A DNA stretch of 64,000 bases from JANSWY01 sp965243755 (GTDB lineage Bacteria > Bacteroidota > Bacteroidia > Cytophagales > Cyclobacteriaceae): NCBI GenBank assembly GCA_965243755.1, contig CBDEVW010000001.1, forward strand, positions 186,001 through 250,000, written 5' to 3'. Position numbers and translations under genes: made by a program. Below, in pieces: positions 8,001-15,739 of the stretch. The notes below the pieces were generated by a model. It worked only from the letters and a program-made list of their open reading frames with translations. It did no database searches and was not told where the DNA came from. Within the stretch, counting starts at the first letter, position 1; every line of letters begins with the position of its first letter.

Positions 8001-8434
8001 TGGAAGTCGTAGTTAATAGTACCGTACTTATTTGTGATTTTATTACTAAGGGTGTTTTGACTGATTCATGTCAATTTAACTATGTAATAAGTTCAGAAGT
8101 AGTCAACAAAAGCACCAACATAAATAAGTTATTATTAAGGCCTTTTATTAAATCTGGTAAAGTCAGAGTAGAGGAGATGGGAGATTTAAGTTTCTCAGAT
8201 ATTTACTACTATACAAGCACGTACGAATTGAATAGATATACCTATTATGAATTTCATTCAATTGATATTGCCAAGAAACAAAATTTACGATTACTTACCG
8301 ATAATAGTGCTATGAAGCAACTTGCTCAGTTTGAAAATGTGAAAATTCTAACTGCGCAGCAAATTGAAGATATTTTAATACGAAAGATAAACTATGAAGA
8401 GGTTATAAAAATAAATAAGTCAGACAACATGTAG
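8000..8434 (+). CDS. PIN-like small protein, probable toxin
   Basis: This 144-aa protein resembles the PIN-domain ribonuclease fold. It starts with a hydrophobic strand VVVNSTVLICDF, has a central helical part, and ends with LRLLTDNSAMKQLAQF followed by VKILTAQQIEDIL, the usual closing Asp strand and helix. An oddity is that the first strand, which in PIN nucleases ends with the first catalytic Asp (D-T/S-S/N), has Asn at residue 6 instead. The protein could use a shifted acidic residue (D13) or be a non-catalytic relative. It overlaps the XRE-peptidase gene by 1 bp. Known COG2856-type antitoxins do occur with small toxins of this kind. The fold is likely; nuclease activity is uncertain. Confidence 0.65.
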   Translation: MEVVVNSTVLICDFITKGVLTDSCQFNYVISSEVVNKSTNINKLLLRPFIKSGKVRVEEMGDLSFSDIYYYTSTYELNRYTYYEFHSIDIAKKQNLRLLTDNSAMKQLAQFENVKILTAQQIEDILIRKINYEEVIKINKSDNM

Positions 8435-8712
8435 TTACCTGACTCAAAATCTTAGTGGACAAGGCCTTGGGAGCCTTGACTCATTTGATTTGTGGTAGAA
8501 CAAATGTAGGAATCCCTCCTGAGATTTACAAGTCTTGTTACATAAGTGGTCTGACCAATGTATCACTTAAAATATTATTAGTCCCATTTAATACTCTTTC
8601 AAATCATACTCGCTCAAACCCTGTGATCAGATCATTTGGGTAAGAGGGTCCTTATAAGTTGATCCAAATGGACCTTAAACGGGTCACTTTTGAAATTTAA
8701 GAAATTAATACA

Positions 8713-8994
8713 ATGAATAGATTAAAACAAAAAGGTGCGGTAAGCACCAGAATTAAGGTGAGAATCACCTTAATCGTTAATGGGGAAGAGAAAGAATGGG
8801 ATTCTAAGACAATTAGCTTTGAACAAGCTATTGTATTGGCATTCGGTTCAATTTCTACTAATCCAAATATTTGCTACACCGTCACATATAAAAGAGGGCC
8901 GGGTCAAAACCGAGAAGGTTCTATGGTAAAGGGTGATGTGATTCGTGTGAAAAACAAAATGATTTTCAATGTCACATCAACTGATAAGTCGTAG
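8713..8994 (+). CDS. Bacterial ubiquitin-like protein (multiubiquitin family)
   Basis: This 93-aa protein fits one unit of the bacterial multiubiquitin domain. After a basic 15-residue lead it reads IKVRITLIVNGEEKEWD, then ISFEQAIVLAF, then YTVTYKRGPG with GSMVKGDVIRVKNKMIFNVT, matching the beta-grasp order. It is encoded just upstream of an E1-like enzyme, overlapping it by 26 bp, which supports a role as a conjugated modifier. Unusually, the C-terminus is TSTDKS and has no terminal Gly-Gly or Gly. Either processing exposes another residue or the protein is activated in a different way. I see only one UBL unit, whereas the family name comes from tandem copies. Confidence 0.75.
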   Translation: MNRLKQKGAVSTRIKVRITLIVNGEEKEWDSKTISFEQAIVLAFGSISTNPNICYTVTYKRGPGQNREGSMVKGDVIRVKNKMIFNVTSTDKS

Positions 8995-10165
8995 CAAGGA
9001 TTTGCAAAGACTTCAAGATGAAGGCTTTGAAATTCAAATCAGAGATGGTTATTTGATTGTATATGGTATTCCATTTATAAATAGTAACCAAGAAGTTAAG
9101 TTGGGCATATTAATTGCCCAACTTACAATCGCAAATGGCCAGGTATCTAAACCAGTTACTCACATAATTCATTTTATGGGTGAAGCTCCCTGCAACAAGG
9201 ATGGGTCTAAGATTTTGGGTATACTGCATAGTAACCCAAATACTCAGTTATTTGATGACATCATTCTAAACTTTTCATTTTCTAATAAGCCTAAAGGTGG
9301 ATACAATGATCACTACGAACAAGTAACACGGTACGTAGAGATTATTTCTGCACCGGCTATCTCCAAAGATCCAAAGGTCACAGCCAGAACTTACAAGAAA
9401 ATGCAAAGCGACTATGCTGGAGCATTCAAATACTTTGATACAAATGCAAGTCGATCTAATATACTTCCTTTCTTAAGAAGGTTTAATGAACATAGTATCG
9501 CAATTGTGGGAGTTGGAGGAACCGGTTCCTATATTCTTGATCTACTTTCGAAAGTACCGGTAAAGGAAATTCATTTATACGACGGTGACATATTAATGCA
9601 GCATAACGCATTCAGGTCACCTGGTGCTGTAGAGGTTGAGCAATTAGATATTCCTAAAGTTGATTACTACGGGGAAATATACTCAAGGATCCACAATGGC
9701 ATTCATAGGCACGCGTATTTTATTGAAGACTTCAATGTATCAGAACTTGATAATAAGAGTGTAATTTTTCTATGTGTTGACAATAATGACGTAAGGAAAC
9801 TGATAATTGAACATCTCCGGAATAAAAGTGTGGTTGTAATAGATGTCGGGTTAGGTGTAAATGTGGTAGGTGATTCGTTGATTGGTACAATTCGAATTAC
9901 AACAATTGACCCGGAGCATAATGATCACATCGAAAGACGTGTACCTCTCGAGGACCCTGGGGAGAATGAATATGCTCGTAATATTCAAATCGTTGAATTA
10001 AATGCGATGGGCGCAGCTTTAGCTGTTATAAAGTGGAAAAAATTACTGTCATTCTATCAAGACTTAGAGAGGGAGTATAATTCCACTTACACAATTAATG
10101 TATCTCAACTTCAAAACGATGAATGCGATTATGATGATGAAAACGAAGATGAGATTGCAGCATAA
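8969..10165 (+). CDS. E1-like (ThiF-family) adenylyltransferase with N-terminal domain
   Basis: This 398-aa protein has an E1/ThiF domain at about residues 172-370. The nucleotide loop is IAIVGVGGTGSYILDLL; the adenylate-binding block is LYDGD...HNAFRSP with D205, D207 and R216; and VIFLCVDNND supplies a cysteine and the conserved Asp. These are the features of enzymes that adenylate the C-terminus of ubiquitin-like proteins. The N-terminal 150 residues form a second domain, which I believe matches the DUF6791 type found before ThiF domains; it contains a single Cys (C75, in HFMGEAPCNKDG) and could be E2-like. No separate E2 gene is present. The gene overlaps the UBL gene (26 bp) and the DUF6527-like gene (17 bp). 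The E1 fold is firm; conjugation activity is inferred. Confidence 0.85.
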   Translation: MSHQLISRSKDLQRLQDEGFEIQIRDGYLIVYGIPFINSNQEVKLGILIAQLTIANGQVSKPVTHIIHFMGEAPCNKDGSKILGILHSNPNTQLFDDIILNFSFSNKPKGGYNDHYEQVTRYVEIISAPAISKDPKVTARTYKKMQSDYAGAFKYFDTNASRSNILPFLRRFNEHSIAIVGVGGTGSYILDLLSKVPVKEIHLYDGDILMQHNAFRSPGAVEVEQLDIPKVDYYGEIYSRIHNGIHRHAYFIEDFNVSELDNKSVIFLCVDNNDVRKLIIEHLRNKSVVVIDVGLGVNVVGDSLIGTIRITTIDPEHNDHIERRVPLEDPGENEYARNIQIVELNAMGAALAVIKWKKLLSFYQDLEREYNSTYTINVSQLQNDECDYDDENEDEIAA

Positions 10166-10544
10166 ATTTTGTAAATACGTACCAGGGAAATTAAACCCTG
10201 GTACCGTTTACATTTCAATAGAATTTGGGACCGCTGTTCATTTATGCGTGTGCGGTTGTGGTGAAAGAGTTGTAACTCCCCTATCACCTTCTGATTGGAA
10301 ACTGATTTATGATGGTGAAACAATTTCTCTAAACCCTTCGATAGGGAATTGGGGATTTGATTGTCAATCTCACTATTGGATTAGAAACAACAAAGTAATA
10401 TTTTCTAATAAATGGACAAAGAGTGAAATTGGAGCTAATCGAGAACTTGACAGGGTTCAAAAACAAGAAATGCACACTAAGGAGGATGCCAGAAGCGCGT
10501 CTAAATCATGGATGAACAGAATATTTTCAAAATTTAAATACTAG
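10149..10544 (+). CDS. DUF6527-like metal-binding protein of the UBL operon
   Basis: I chose the ATG at 10149, which overlaps the E1 stop, over an upstream ATG whose peptide is out-of-frame coding of the E1 tail. The resulting 131-aa protein has H31, C33, C35 and C37 (HLCVCGCGERV) and later C72 and H75 (FDCQSHYWIRNN), an arrangement that looks like a metal site. The family resembles DUF6527, which I recall as a usual companion of multiubiquitin and ThiF genes. A role as the operon's protease or deconjugase is a reasonable guess because no JAB peptidase is encoded here, but the sequence does not prove it. Similarity to DUF6527 is from memory. Confidence 0.7.
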   Translation: MRLQHKFCKYVPGKLNPGTVYISIEFGTAVHLCVCGCGERVVTPLSPSDWKLIYDGETISLNPSIGNWGFDCQSHYWIRNNKVIFSNKWTKSEIGANRELDRVQKQEMHTKEDARSASKSWMNRIFSKFKY

Positions 10545-10548
10545 AATT

Positions 10549-10848
10549 ATGGCAGAGAGTAAGTCACATAAGGAGACATCAATGCGAATTGCTGAGAAAT
10601 ACAATGCTGATTACAATAGTAAGAAGGGTGTTGATATAGTAACCAATAGTAAGGCTATTGAAGTCGAAACAGAGAATACCGTAAATAGTGCTTTAAGACA
10701 GTTGCAGGGACATAGGAAACCTTCATATATAGCAGGAACGAATAGAAAAGCTGTAGAGGCTGCATTAAAGGTGACTCAAGGCACTACCATTGGAGTAATG
10801 GACAATAAGGGTAATATTGTCAAGAGTTCTTCAAGGAAAAGAAAATGA
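10549..10848 (+). CDS. Small conserved-looking protein, possible nuclease-like fold
   Basis: This 99-aa basic protein starts 4 bp after the DUF6527-like gene and closes the ubiquitin-like operon. Its central block reads KKGVDIVTNSKAIEVETENT, with D29, E38 and E40 placed roughly like the acidic core of PD-(D/E)XK nucleases, followed by QLQGHRKPSYIAGTN. The C-terminus is basic (SSSRKRK). If the nuclease reading is right it would be a minimal version; the usual Lys of the motif is replaced by Glu, so activity is doubtful. It may instead be a substrate or adaptor of the UBL pathway. I do not recognise a named family. Confidence 0.65.
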   Translation: MAESKSHKETSMRIAEKYNADYNSKKGVDIVTNSKAIEVETENTVNSALRQLQGHRKPSYIAGTNRKAVEAALKVTQGTTIGVMDNKGNIVKSSSRKRK

Positions 10849-10951
10849 GTATTTAATTAAATTGATAGTGTCGCCCCAATAGCGGCGCTTCATTTTCAAA
10901 GGATATTAAAACACTGGTAATCTAGTATTTCTTAAAGCATTGAATTTCGGA

Positions 10952-11614
10952 TCATGTGAATCCGATTGCTAATTGCCCAGTTATTTCAGTACTTGATTGA
11001 AAATCCTTTCTAGACATATATTTCCAAATACTTGCATCCATTGTTGAACGTGACATGTTTAACAGATCCGCTGCATACTCAACCACCGATTTAGTACCAA
11101 AGTAGTCTTTCTTTTCTATACCTGCTAGCTCAATAAATGAAACAATATGTCTATCAACTGCCACTGTATCAAAGTTTAGTAGCTTTAATGTATAATCTAG
11201 AGTTTTAGGACCAATGCCATCAATATTCAAGAATAGTTCTTTGTTCGAATCAATTAGAAGGTACTTCTTAAGGTCAGTTTCTGTATTGATATTATTATTT
11301 TTGGAAAACTCAATTAACCGATGCATCCTGTCTATTTTCGTCTTATGTTTCCACTGAATTAGTTCTTCCATTGAAACATTATAGAGGAGGGCTGAAAGCC
11401 CATTAAGGTTATGAGCTTCGGGGTACTTTGTCAAAACCTGTCTTACTCGAGGTAAAACAACATTGTTGTAATTTAAACCTGCTTGAAGCACTATGTCTGT
11501 ATAAAGTGCTGTAATATGATTATAGACAGATCGTTCTGCGGAGTGGTACATTTTGAAATTATCCAGTCCAGCAATATAATCTGCTAGTTTTCTCGCTTCA
11601 ATAAGAATTGTCAT
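10952..11614 (-). CDS. HhH-GPD DNA glycosylase-like protein
   Basis: This 220-aa protein has the helix-hairpin-helix plus Gly-Pro-Asp core of base-excision glycosylases. FLNIDGIGPKTLDYTLKLL at about residues 128-146 is the hairpin, with K137 at the position of the catalytic lysine of endonuclease III and OGG1. VAVDRHI at 151-157 has the catalytic Asp (D154). No C-terminal iron-sulfur cysteines are present. It is the last gene of the minus-strand operon with the QueC-like genes and overlaps the preceding gene by 4 bp. HhH-GPD and QueC-like proteins occur together as accessory genes of type IV CBASS, but no CD-NTase is visible here. It may remove or recognise a modified base; the substrate is unknown. 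Confidence 0.8.
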   Translation of the reverse strand: MTILIEARKLADYIAGLDNFKMYHSAERSVYNHITALYTDIVLQAGLNYNNVVLPRVRQVLTKYPEAHNLNGLSALLYNVSMEELIQWKHKTKIDRMHRLIEFSKNNNINTETDLKKYLLIDSNKELFLNIDGIGPKTLDYTLKLLNFDTVAVDRHIVSFIELAGIEKKDYFGTKSVVEYAADLLNMSRSTMDASIWKYMSRKDFQSSTEITGQLAIGFT

Positions 11615-12060
11615 TGATCAAAGTTCTCATTCTCAATCTGTCTAATTGCTTCTAGTCTATCAACACAATTTGGGCAAGCACCACAAGGAATATCAGGAGA
11701 TGCTTGACAAGAAAATGTTGAACCAATAGGTGCTCTGAGTTCTATTCCAATCTTGGCAACCTCATACTTTGAGTGATATCTAAATGGCATTTTAATAGAA
11801 ATTGTTCCGAATTCAGTTATCATATTTTCCATTTTATTGAAAAAATCATTCGAACAGTCAATTTCTTTTGCATGATTACTATTGATAAATGCTGAATATA
11901 CACTCTTGTAACCAATTGTGTGCGCAAAACTTGCACCAATTGTCAAAAGTAAAATATTTCTGTATGGAATGTAAAGATCATCCGCAGAAATATCTTCCTC
12001 CCATAGATTAGCTGGTTTTATAAACTTTTGATTTTGAGTACTTATATATGGAACTGACAT
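11611..12060 (-). CDS. QueC-like domain, C-terminal half (separate frame)
   Basis: This 149-aa reading frame encodes the second half of a QueC-type enzyme. It contains LYIPYRNILLLTIGASFA at about residues 29-46, matching the conserved P-x-R-N block, and a zinc site from C118, C126, C129 and C132 (PCGACPNC). The first half, with the PP-loop, is at the end of the upstream gene in another frame; the two overlap by 53 bp. Continuous coverage of the QueC fold across the two frames suggests a +1 frameshift, either a mutation, a sequencing error or real recoding. Alternatively translation restarts at the ATG at 12060 and the two halves associate. The family assignment is solid; how the halves join is open. 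Confidence 0.75.
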   Translation of the reverse strand: MSVPYISTQNQKFIKPANLWEEDISADDLYIPYRNILLLTIGASFAHTIGYKSVYSAFINSNHAKEIDCSNDFFNKMENMITEFGTISIKMPFRYHSKYEVAKIGIELRAPIGSTFSCQASPDIPCGACPNCVDRLEAIRQIENENFDQ

Positions 12061-13561
12061 CTACAATTTCCACTTTTGGGAATCTAGGAAACGGTAATAC
12101 ATTTGTTAGTGTCTTTAATTCCTTTTTAGCACAATGCTGACCATAGTTTATAAATAATGGTAAAAACTCAACTTCTTCTTGCTGAAGGTGATAAGCTAAA
12201 GTAGTAGAGTCTAAACCTCCGGATACTAATAGAACAGCCTTCTCCATTTTCATTTCAATTTTGAGGGAAAATATGAATATTTCAGTAAGAACTTCGTCCA
12301 AGTCAGAAGAGACAAAATCAGGTGTTTCAGAAAGCATACAATTTTTCGCCATCAAAAACGGATCGTAAAGTATAACTGGTTTACCCATGGCTTTTGCCAA
12401 GCCAATTTCAATTAACGTACCCGGATCATTGTTAATGAGAACAGCGATCAACATGGAACATTCCTCTAATAGGACCATATCCTTCGTATATAATTCCCGC
12501 TTCCTTTCTTTGGAAGCATCTTGTTCCATTTGACCATTTTCTTTCACAGGTCTTCTTGGTTTGAAATTGTGATACTTCAATGAATCAGCAACTTTATCGA
12601 TTAGAGTTACATCGAGGTAATCAAAGTCTGGAGCCGCTATGTAGATATTTATGTTCTCTCTTTCTTCCCAATTCAAATAAATGCCGCTAACATCTAGAAT
12701 GGATGGCATACTATTCAAAATACGGTTTACGGATTTCTTGAAGTCATCTGGATATGTGGTACAAGCATATTCTGATGCTATCCAACTTGCAAACATCATA
12801 GATTTCTCGAACGATAGCTCACAGTATTTTGATAAATATGCTGTGTTGTAAACATCTCCTACACCAACAGAATGTAAAATCGGTTGGGTTTGAGAATATG
12901 ATTGAACTAACAAGTTTAGGTTAAAGTCATATCCTCGAGAGCCTCCACGATTCTCTTTAAGAATCAGTCTTTTTGTATATTTTCTAAATAATTCTGAAAA
13001 GGATTCAAAACTTCCAGAGTAATATTCTTTGAATAAGTTGCTCGAAGTGGATATAAAAACTGTTTCAAAAACTAGTCCTGTTTGATCGAAATAATCTAAA
13101 CTCTGTACATTATTAGCTACATCTATATGAAGCTTTGTATCACTCGAAAGATATTCATTTAGCTTACAAATTTCATAATTACCAGAAGTGAGTAATAAGT
13201 CATCCGCAAGTATCTTCGATTCCAAACTTAGATAGTCAATCGTTACATTATTCCTTAATATAAAATCATAACCTTGGTTTCCTATTTCCTTAGCTTCATT
13301 AATCAGGAAGATGTATGGGGCGCCTTTAACATTTCCTACCTTTAGTACTTCCTTACATCCATGTAGTTTTAGGTAGTTTTGAATTTCTGAATCAATATAA
13401 TCAGGGCTTATGTAATATGTTTTGTATTGTTGATTTAAACTCCATAGACCCCTAGCGCAATGAGTTATACCACCAAGCCTTAGCTTGGATTCTTCATTAT
13501 TTTCGAACTGAGTAATATCTATAACGATATCCCCAAGAATACCAGTGATTCTTTGATTCAT
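12008..13561 (-). CDS. PfkB-like / deoxyribosyltransferase-like / QueC PP-loop fusion
   Basis: This 517-aa protein joins three domains. Residues 1-285 resemble a PfkB/ribokinase sugar or nucleoside kinase, with the anion-hole and catalytic motif SVGVGDVYN (D236). Residues 300-430 resemble nucleoside 2-deoxyribosyltransferase, with INIYIAAPDF and DPGTLIEIGLAKAMGKPVILY. Residues 438-517 are the N-terminal half of QueC with the ATP pyrophosphatase loop SGGLDS (447-452). The stop cuts QueC short; its remainder is in the next gene in another frame. The gene overlaps the upstream small gene by 4 bp. The domain set suggests synthesis, activation or transfer of a 7-deazaguanine-type base, but the reaction is inference. 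QueC-like proteins act in defence systems such as Qat and type IV CBASS. Confidence 0.8.
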   Translation of the reverse strand: MNQRITGILGDIVIDITQFENNEESKLRLGGITHCARGLWSLNQQYKTYYISPDYIDSEIQNYLKLHGCKEVLKVGNVKGAPYIFLINEAKEIGNQGYDFILRNNVTIDYLSLESKILADDLLLTSGNYEICKLNEYLSSDTKLHIDVANNVQSLDYFDQTGLVFETVFISTSSNLFKEYYSGSFESFSELFRKYTKRLILKENRGGSRGYDFNLNLLVQSYSQTQPILHSVGVGDVYNTAYLSKYCELSFEKSMMFASWIASEYACTTYPDDFKKSVNRILNSMPSILDVSGIYLNWEERENINIYIAAPDFDYLDVTLIDKVADSLKYHNFKPRRPVKENGQMEQDASKERKRELYTKDMVLLEECSMLIAVLINNDPGTLIEIGLAKAMGKPVILYDPFLMAKNCMLSETPDFVSSDLDEVLTEIFIFSLKIEMKMEKAVLLVSGGLDSTTLAYHLQQEEVEFLPLFINYGQHCAKKELKTLTNVLPFPRFPKVEIVDVSSIYKYSKSKVYKTS

Positions 13562-13929
13562 TGTTGAGGTACAATATCAACCTCAACTGATGCTATTGGG
13601 TCATTGCTGGATGAAGATACTGTTCCAACGTAGGAGAACCCATTTTGAATACACACAGCGAGATAATTATATTTTGTAGGTAAATAGCCAACTAGTAGCA
13701 TATTATCTGTGTAAACTTCCAACCTAGAATTGAATGAAATAGAAACTCTTGTGTCTACAGGAGGCACACTATTGTGTGTATCAAAGTATTGACTGGGTTC
13801 AACCTCGTCTAAACGAGTCGAAAAAGCTTTATTACACTTTTCTTCATCACTTGAACCACCTTGGTCACCATTATTTTGAGGTTTGTAACCTGAATAGTCG
13901 GAAAAATTTCCAGTTCCTGAACTTCCCAT
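13558..13929 (-). CDS. Small protein with MGSSG-type N-terminus, operon leader
   Basis: This 123-aa protein starts MGSSGTGNFSDYSG, a flexible Gly/Ser-rich tail followed by an Asn/Gly/Ser-rich linker. From about residue 40 it has a beta-rich domain (VSISFNSRLEVY, MLLVGYLPTKYNYLAVCI, FSYVGTV). It begins the minus-strand operon and overlaps the fusion gene by 4 bp. In Qat and type IV CBASS systems, QueC-like enzymes have been reported, as I recall, to attach a 7-deazaguanine group to the N-terminal glycine of a partner that begins in a similar way. This protein is therefore a candidate substrate for the QueC-like enzyme next door. No family is recognised for the rest. Confidence 0.7.
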   Translation of the reverse strand: MGSSGTGNFSDYSGYKPQNNGDQGGSSDEEKCNKAFSTRLDEVEPSQYFDTHNSVPPVDTRVSISFNSRLEVYTDNMLLVGYLPTKYNYLAVCIQNGFSYVGTVSSSSNDPIASVEVDIVPQQ

Positions 13930-14040
13930 TTGTGCGAATTAGTTTGTTAAAAGAAATTACTGTTTGCCGCTTAGTAACTTACTTATTTGAAAAATAATAA
14001 AATACATTCAAGTTTGATAATGAATCTAAAGATTTGTTTT

Positions 14041-14769
14041 CTATAATCGTTTGTCTCCATGTGTTTTGTTAAACGCAATTACAGTACACATTTCCCTTAA
14101 CCTACTCCTTACTCTACTCCCGTAAGCCTCTTCAATATCCCTACTGTCTAAATTAGTGGTTATATGAGTTAACATTTTCTGAGATATAAAATGGTCATAT
14201 CGTGATAGAAGGATCTCAGACATCACATTACAATCATTCCCGAAGTACTTAAGGTTATTCTCTACTCCCAGATCATCGAAGCAATATGCTTTGGGTATCC
14301 AGCCATTGGGCTTATAGTTGAATGACCTGTCACTGTATTTTTCAATGACCTCATATCCTTGTTGGCTAAATTGATAGGAGATCTTCCTGGTGGAAATGAT
14401 GATGTGCTGCTCTTGTGGTGGCCGGATGAATTTCATAATGTTCATCAGAGAGGTTTTACCACAACCAACCGGACCCATCAGTAGTATTCCTTTTCTTAGG
14501 TTAATTCCCAGCTGCTCGGCGTTTTCTTTGTCCCTGAAGAAGTAGACAAAGAGCTTGAAGATGATGCGGTGATCTTCTTCCAAGACTTTGAAGTGGGGGC
14601 CATAGATTTTTTTGCCTGTGCTTTCCAGGAATTGGAGGCATTCGAAGAAGCTGAATGTGGAGGAGTGAAATTCCGCCGGCGCAACTTTTTTCGAATTGCT
14701 TGCTCCAACCAAATCGGAGGACTCTTTCACTGATTTTGGTGCTGGCTTTTTATCAAAGTGGCTCTTCAT
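14041..14769 (-). CDS. DnaC/IstB-like AAA+ ATPase of mobile element
   Basis: This 242-aa P-loop ATPase has a Walker A motif GPVGCGKTS at residues 99-107, a Walker B YCFDDLG near 162-168 and an arginine-rich block SRVRSRLREM near the C-terminus, fitting a DnaC-type helicase loader or IstB-like protein. The N-terminal 35 residues are low-complexity and basic. It forms an operon with the 143-aa upstream gene (16-bp overlap) and the excisionase-like gene. This trio is a common core of Bacteroidota integrative elements. The Walker motifs are clear; a role in element replication or transfer is inferred from context. Confidence 0.8.
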   Translation of the reverse strand: MKSHFDKKPAPKSVKESSDLVGASNSKKVAPAEFHSSTFSFFECLQFLESTGKKIYGPHFKVLEEDHRIIFKLFVYFFRDKENAEQLGINLRKGILLMGPVGCGKTSLMNIMKFIRPPQEQHIIISTRKISYQFSQQGYEVIEKYSDRSFNYKPNGWIPKAYCFDDLGVENNLKYFGNDCNVMSEILLSRYDHFISQKMLTHITTNLDSRDIEEAYGSRVRSRLREMCTVIAFNKTHGDKRL

Positions 14770-15184
14770 AATTTTTTTTCAATTGATGGTCTTTGTTTAA
14801 TTGTTTAGTTTGTTTATTATGTTTTATATATGGTCGCACCACCTTTACAGCACCTTTATCACTACCTTTATCAGCACCTTTATCAAAATTGTACAGGTGA
14901 ACCTTACTTCCGGATATGGGACTAAAGCTTGGTTGATATGCTAAATATCCCCAGGCGTCCAGCTCCTTCATGCACTTGGTGTATGTATTTGCAGACCCTA
15001 TTTTGGCCATCTGCATTATTTCATTCCTAAATACAAAAATTGGATTTTCAAATCGATGAAGATTCCAGCACTGAAACAATGCCACGTATAATGAAACATG
15101 GGCACATCTCAGACGCTGGTCTTCATAGACTTTTTCATACCAGGAGTTCATATGGCGGATGTAATTCACTCGCGCCTCCTCCAT
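14753..15184 (-). CDS. Mobile-element helper, winged-helix-like protein
   Basis: This 143-aa protein resembles the small replication or regulatory protein found next to DnaC-like genes in Bacteroidota elements. Residues 1-100 are helical with a possible winged-helix pattern (ARVNYIRHMNSWYEKVYED, then IFVFRNEIMQMAKIGSANTYTKCMKELDAWGYL). The C-terminal tail is basic and repetitive (DKGADKGSDKGA). It starts 3 bp after the excisionase-like gene stop and overlaps the ATPase gene by 16 bp, so the three are co-expressed. A role in DNA binding or primosome loading is plausible but unproven. Confidence 0.7.
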   Translation of the reverse strand: MEEARVNYIRHMNSWYEKVYEDQRLRCAHVSLYVALFQCWNLHRFENPIFVFRNEIMQMAKIGSANTYTKCMKELDAWGYLAYQPSFSPISGSKVHLYNFDKGADKGSDKGAVKVVRPYIKHNKQTKQLNKDHQLKKNYEEPL

Positions 15185-15186
15185 CT

Positions 15187-15454
15187 CTAATAGATCTTAT
15201 TGGACTCCAGTGTCTCAACAATATCCTGATAATCGTAGTACAGGACCCCTCCGATCTTGGTAAATGGCAGGGTGCCGTTCACCCTTAGGTTTTGGAGTGT
15301 ACCTGGTGAAATGTTGAGAATTTTACGGACTTCCGATGAGCGTAACCATTTTTTTTGTTTGCGGCTGGTGCTCGGTCATTAATGTCTTGATGTCTTCAAG
15401 TAATTCCATTTTAAATTCTCTCAAATCATCTGATGTAATAATTGTTGCAGTCAT
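15187..15454 (-). pseudogene. Excisionase-type HTH gene with A8 frameshift
   Basis: Two frames together encode a typical Bacteroidota MerR/excisionase-like helix-turn-helix protein of about 88 residues. The first frame starts at 15454 and reads TSDDLREFKMELLEDIKTLM. The second reads KKWLRSSEVRKILNISPG, then LQNLRVNGTLPFTKIGG and YYDYQDI, and ends at 15187. They are separated at a run of eight A on the minus strand (15349-15356); removing one base from that run joins them perfectly as QTKKWLRSSEVRK. This is either a real or sequencing frameshift in a homopolymer, or transcriptional slippage. It is the first gene of the mobile-element operon. Such proteins control excision or copy number. Confidence 0.75.
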
Positions 15455-15739
15455 TGTTTGTTATTGTTTGTTTTATGATGGCCAAAGCTGGGGTCGTTTG
15501 AAATGATTTGTTCACAAGGTGATCCCAAGTTGGGAGTGTTTTTTTTATGATTTATCTGACAATCGCAACAATTGTATCTTTATTAAATCTAATGGCCACC
15601 CTAATCACATAGTTTGTAACAAAATCGCGAGCAGATGGCTAAACATCCCAAGTCAGTAGAAATTGATTGGGGTGTTCATAGTCCGAGAATAGCGTATGTT
15701 GTATGTGGCTCCAAGTTGGGCCAAGGTGGTGCCCCCCTT

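Noticed and set aside
8455..8643. 62-aa reading frame between PIN-like and UBL genes
   Set aside because: It starts with GTG, its composition is not protein-like and it fits no family. The neighbouring gap is short and probably only promoter sequence.
12008..12060. Programmed -1 frameshift joining the QueC halves
   Set aside because: Moving from the first frame to the second requires +1 (or -2). A -1 slip would not restore the C-terminal half, and no classic slippery site is in place.
13749..13997. Plus-strand frame opposite the MGSSG-starting protein gene
   Set aside because: It is antisense to a gene with operon-coupled overlaps and shows no protein-like pattern.
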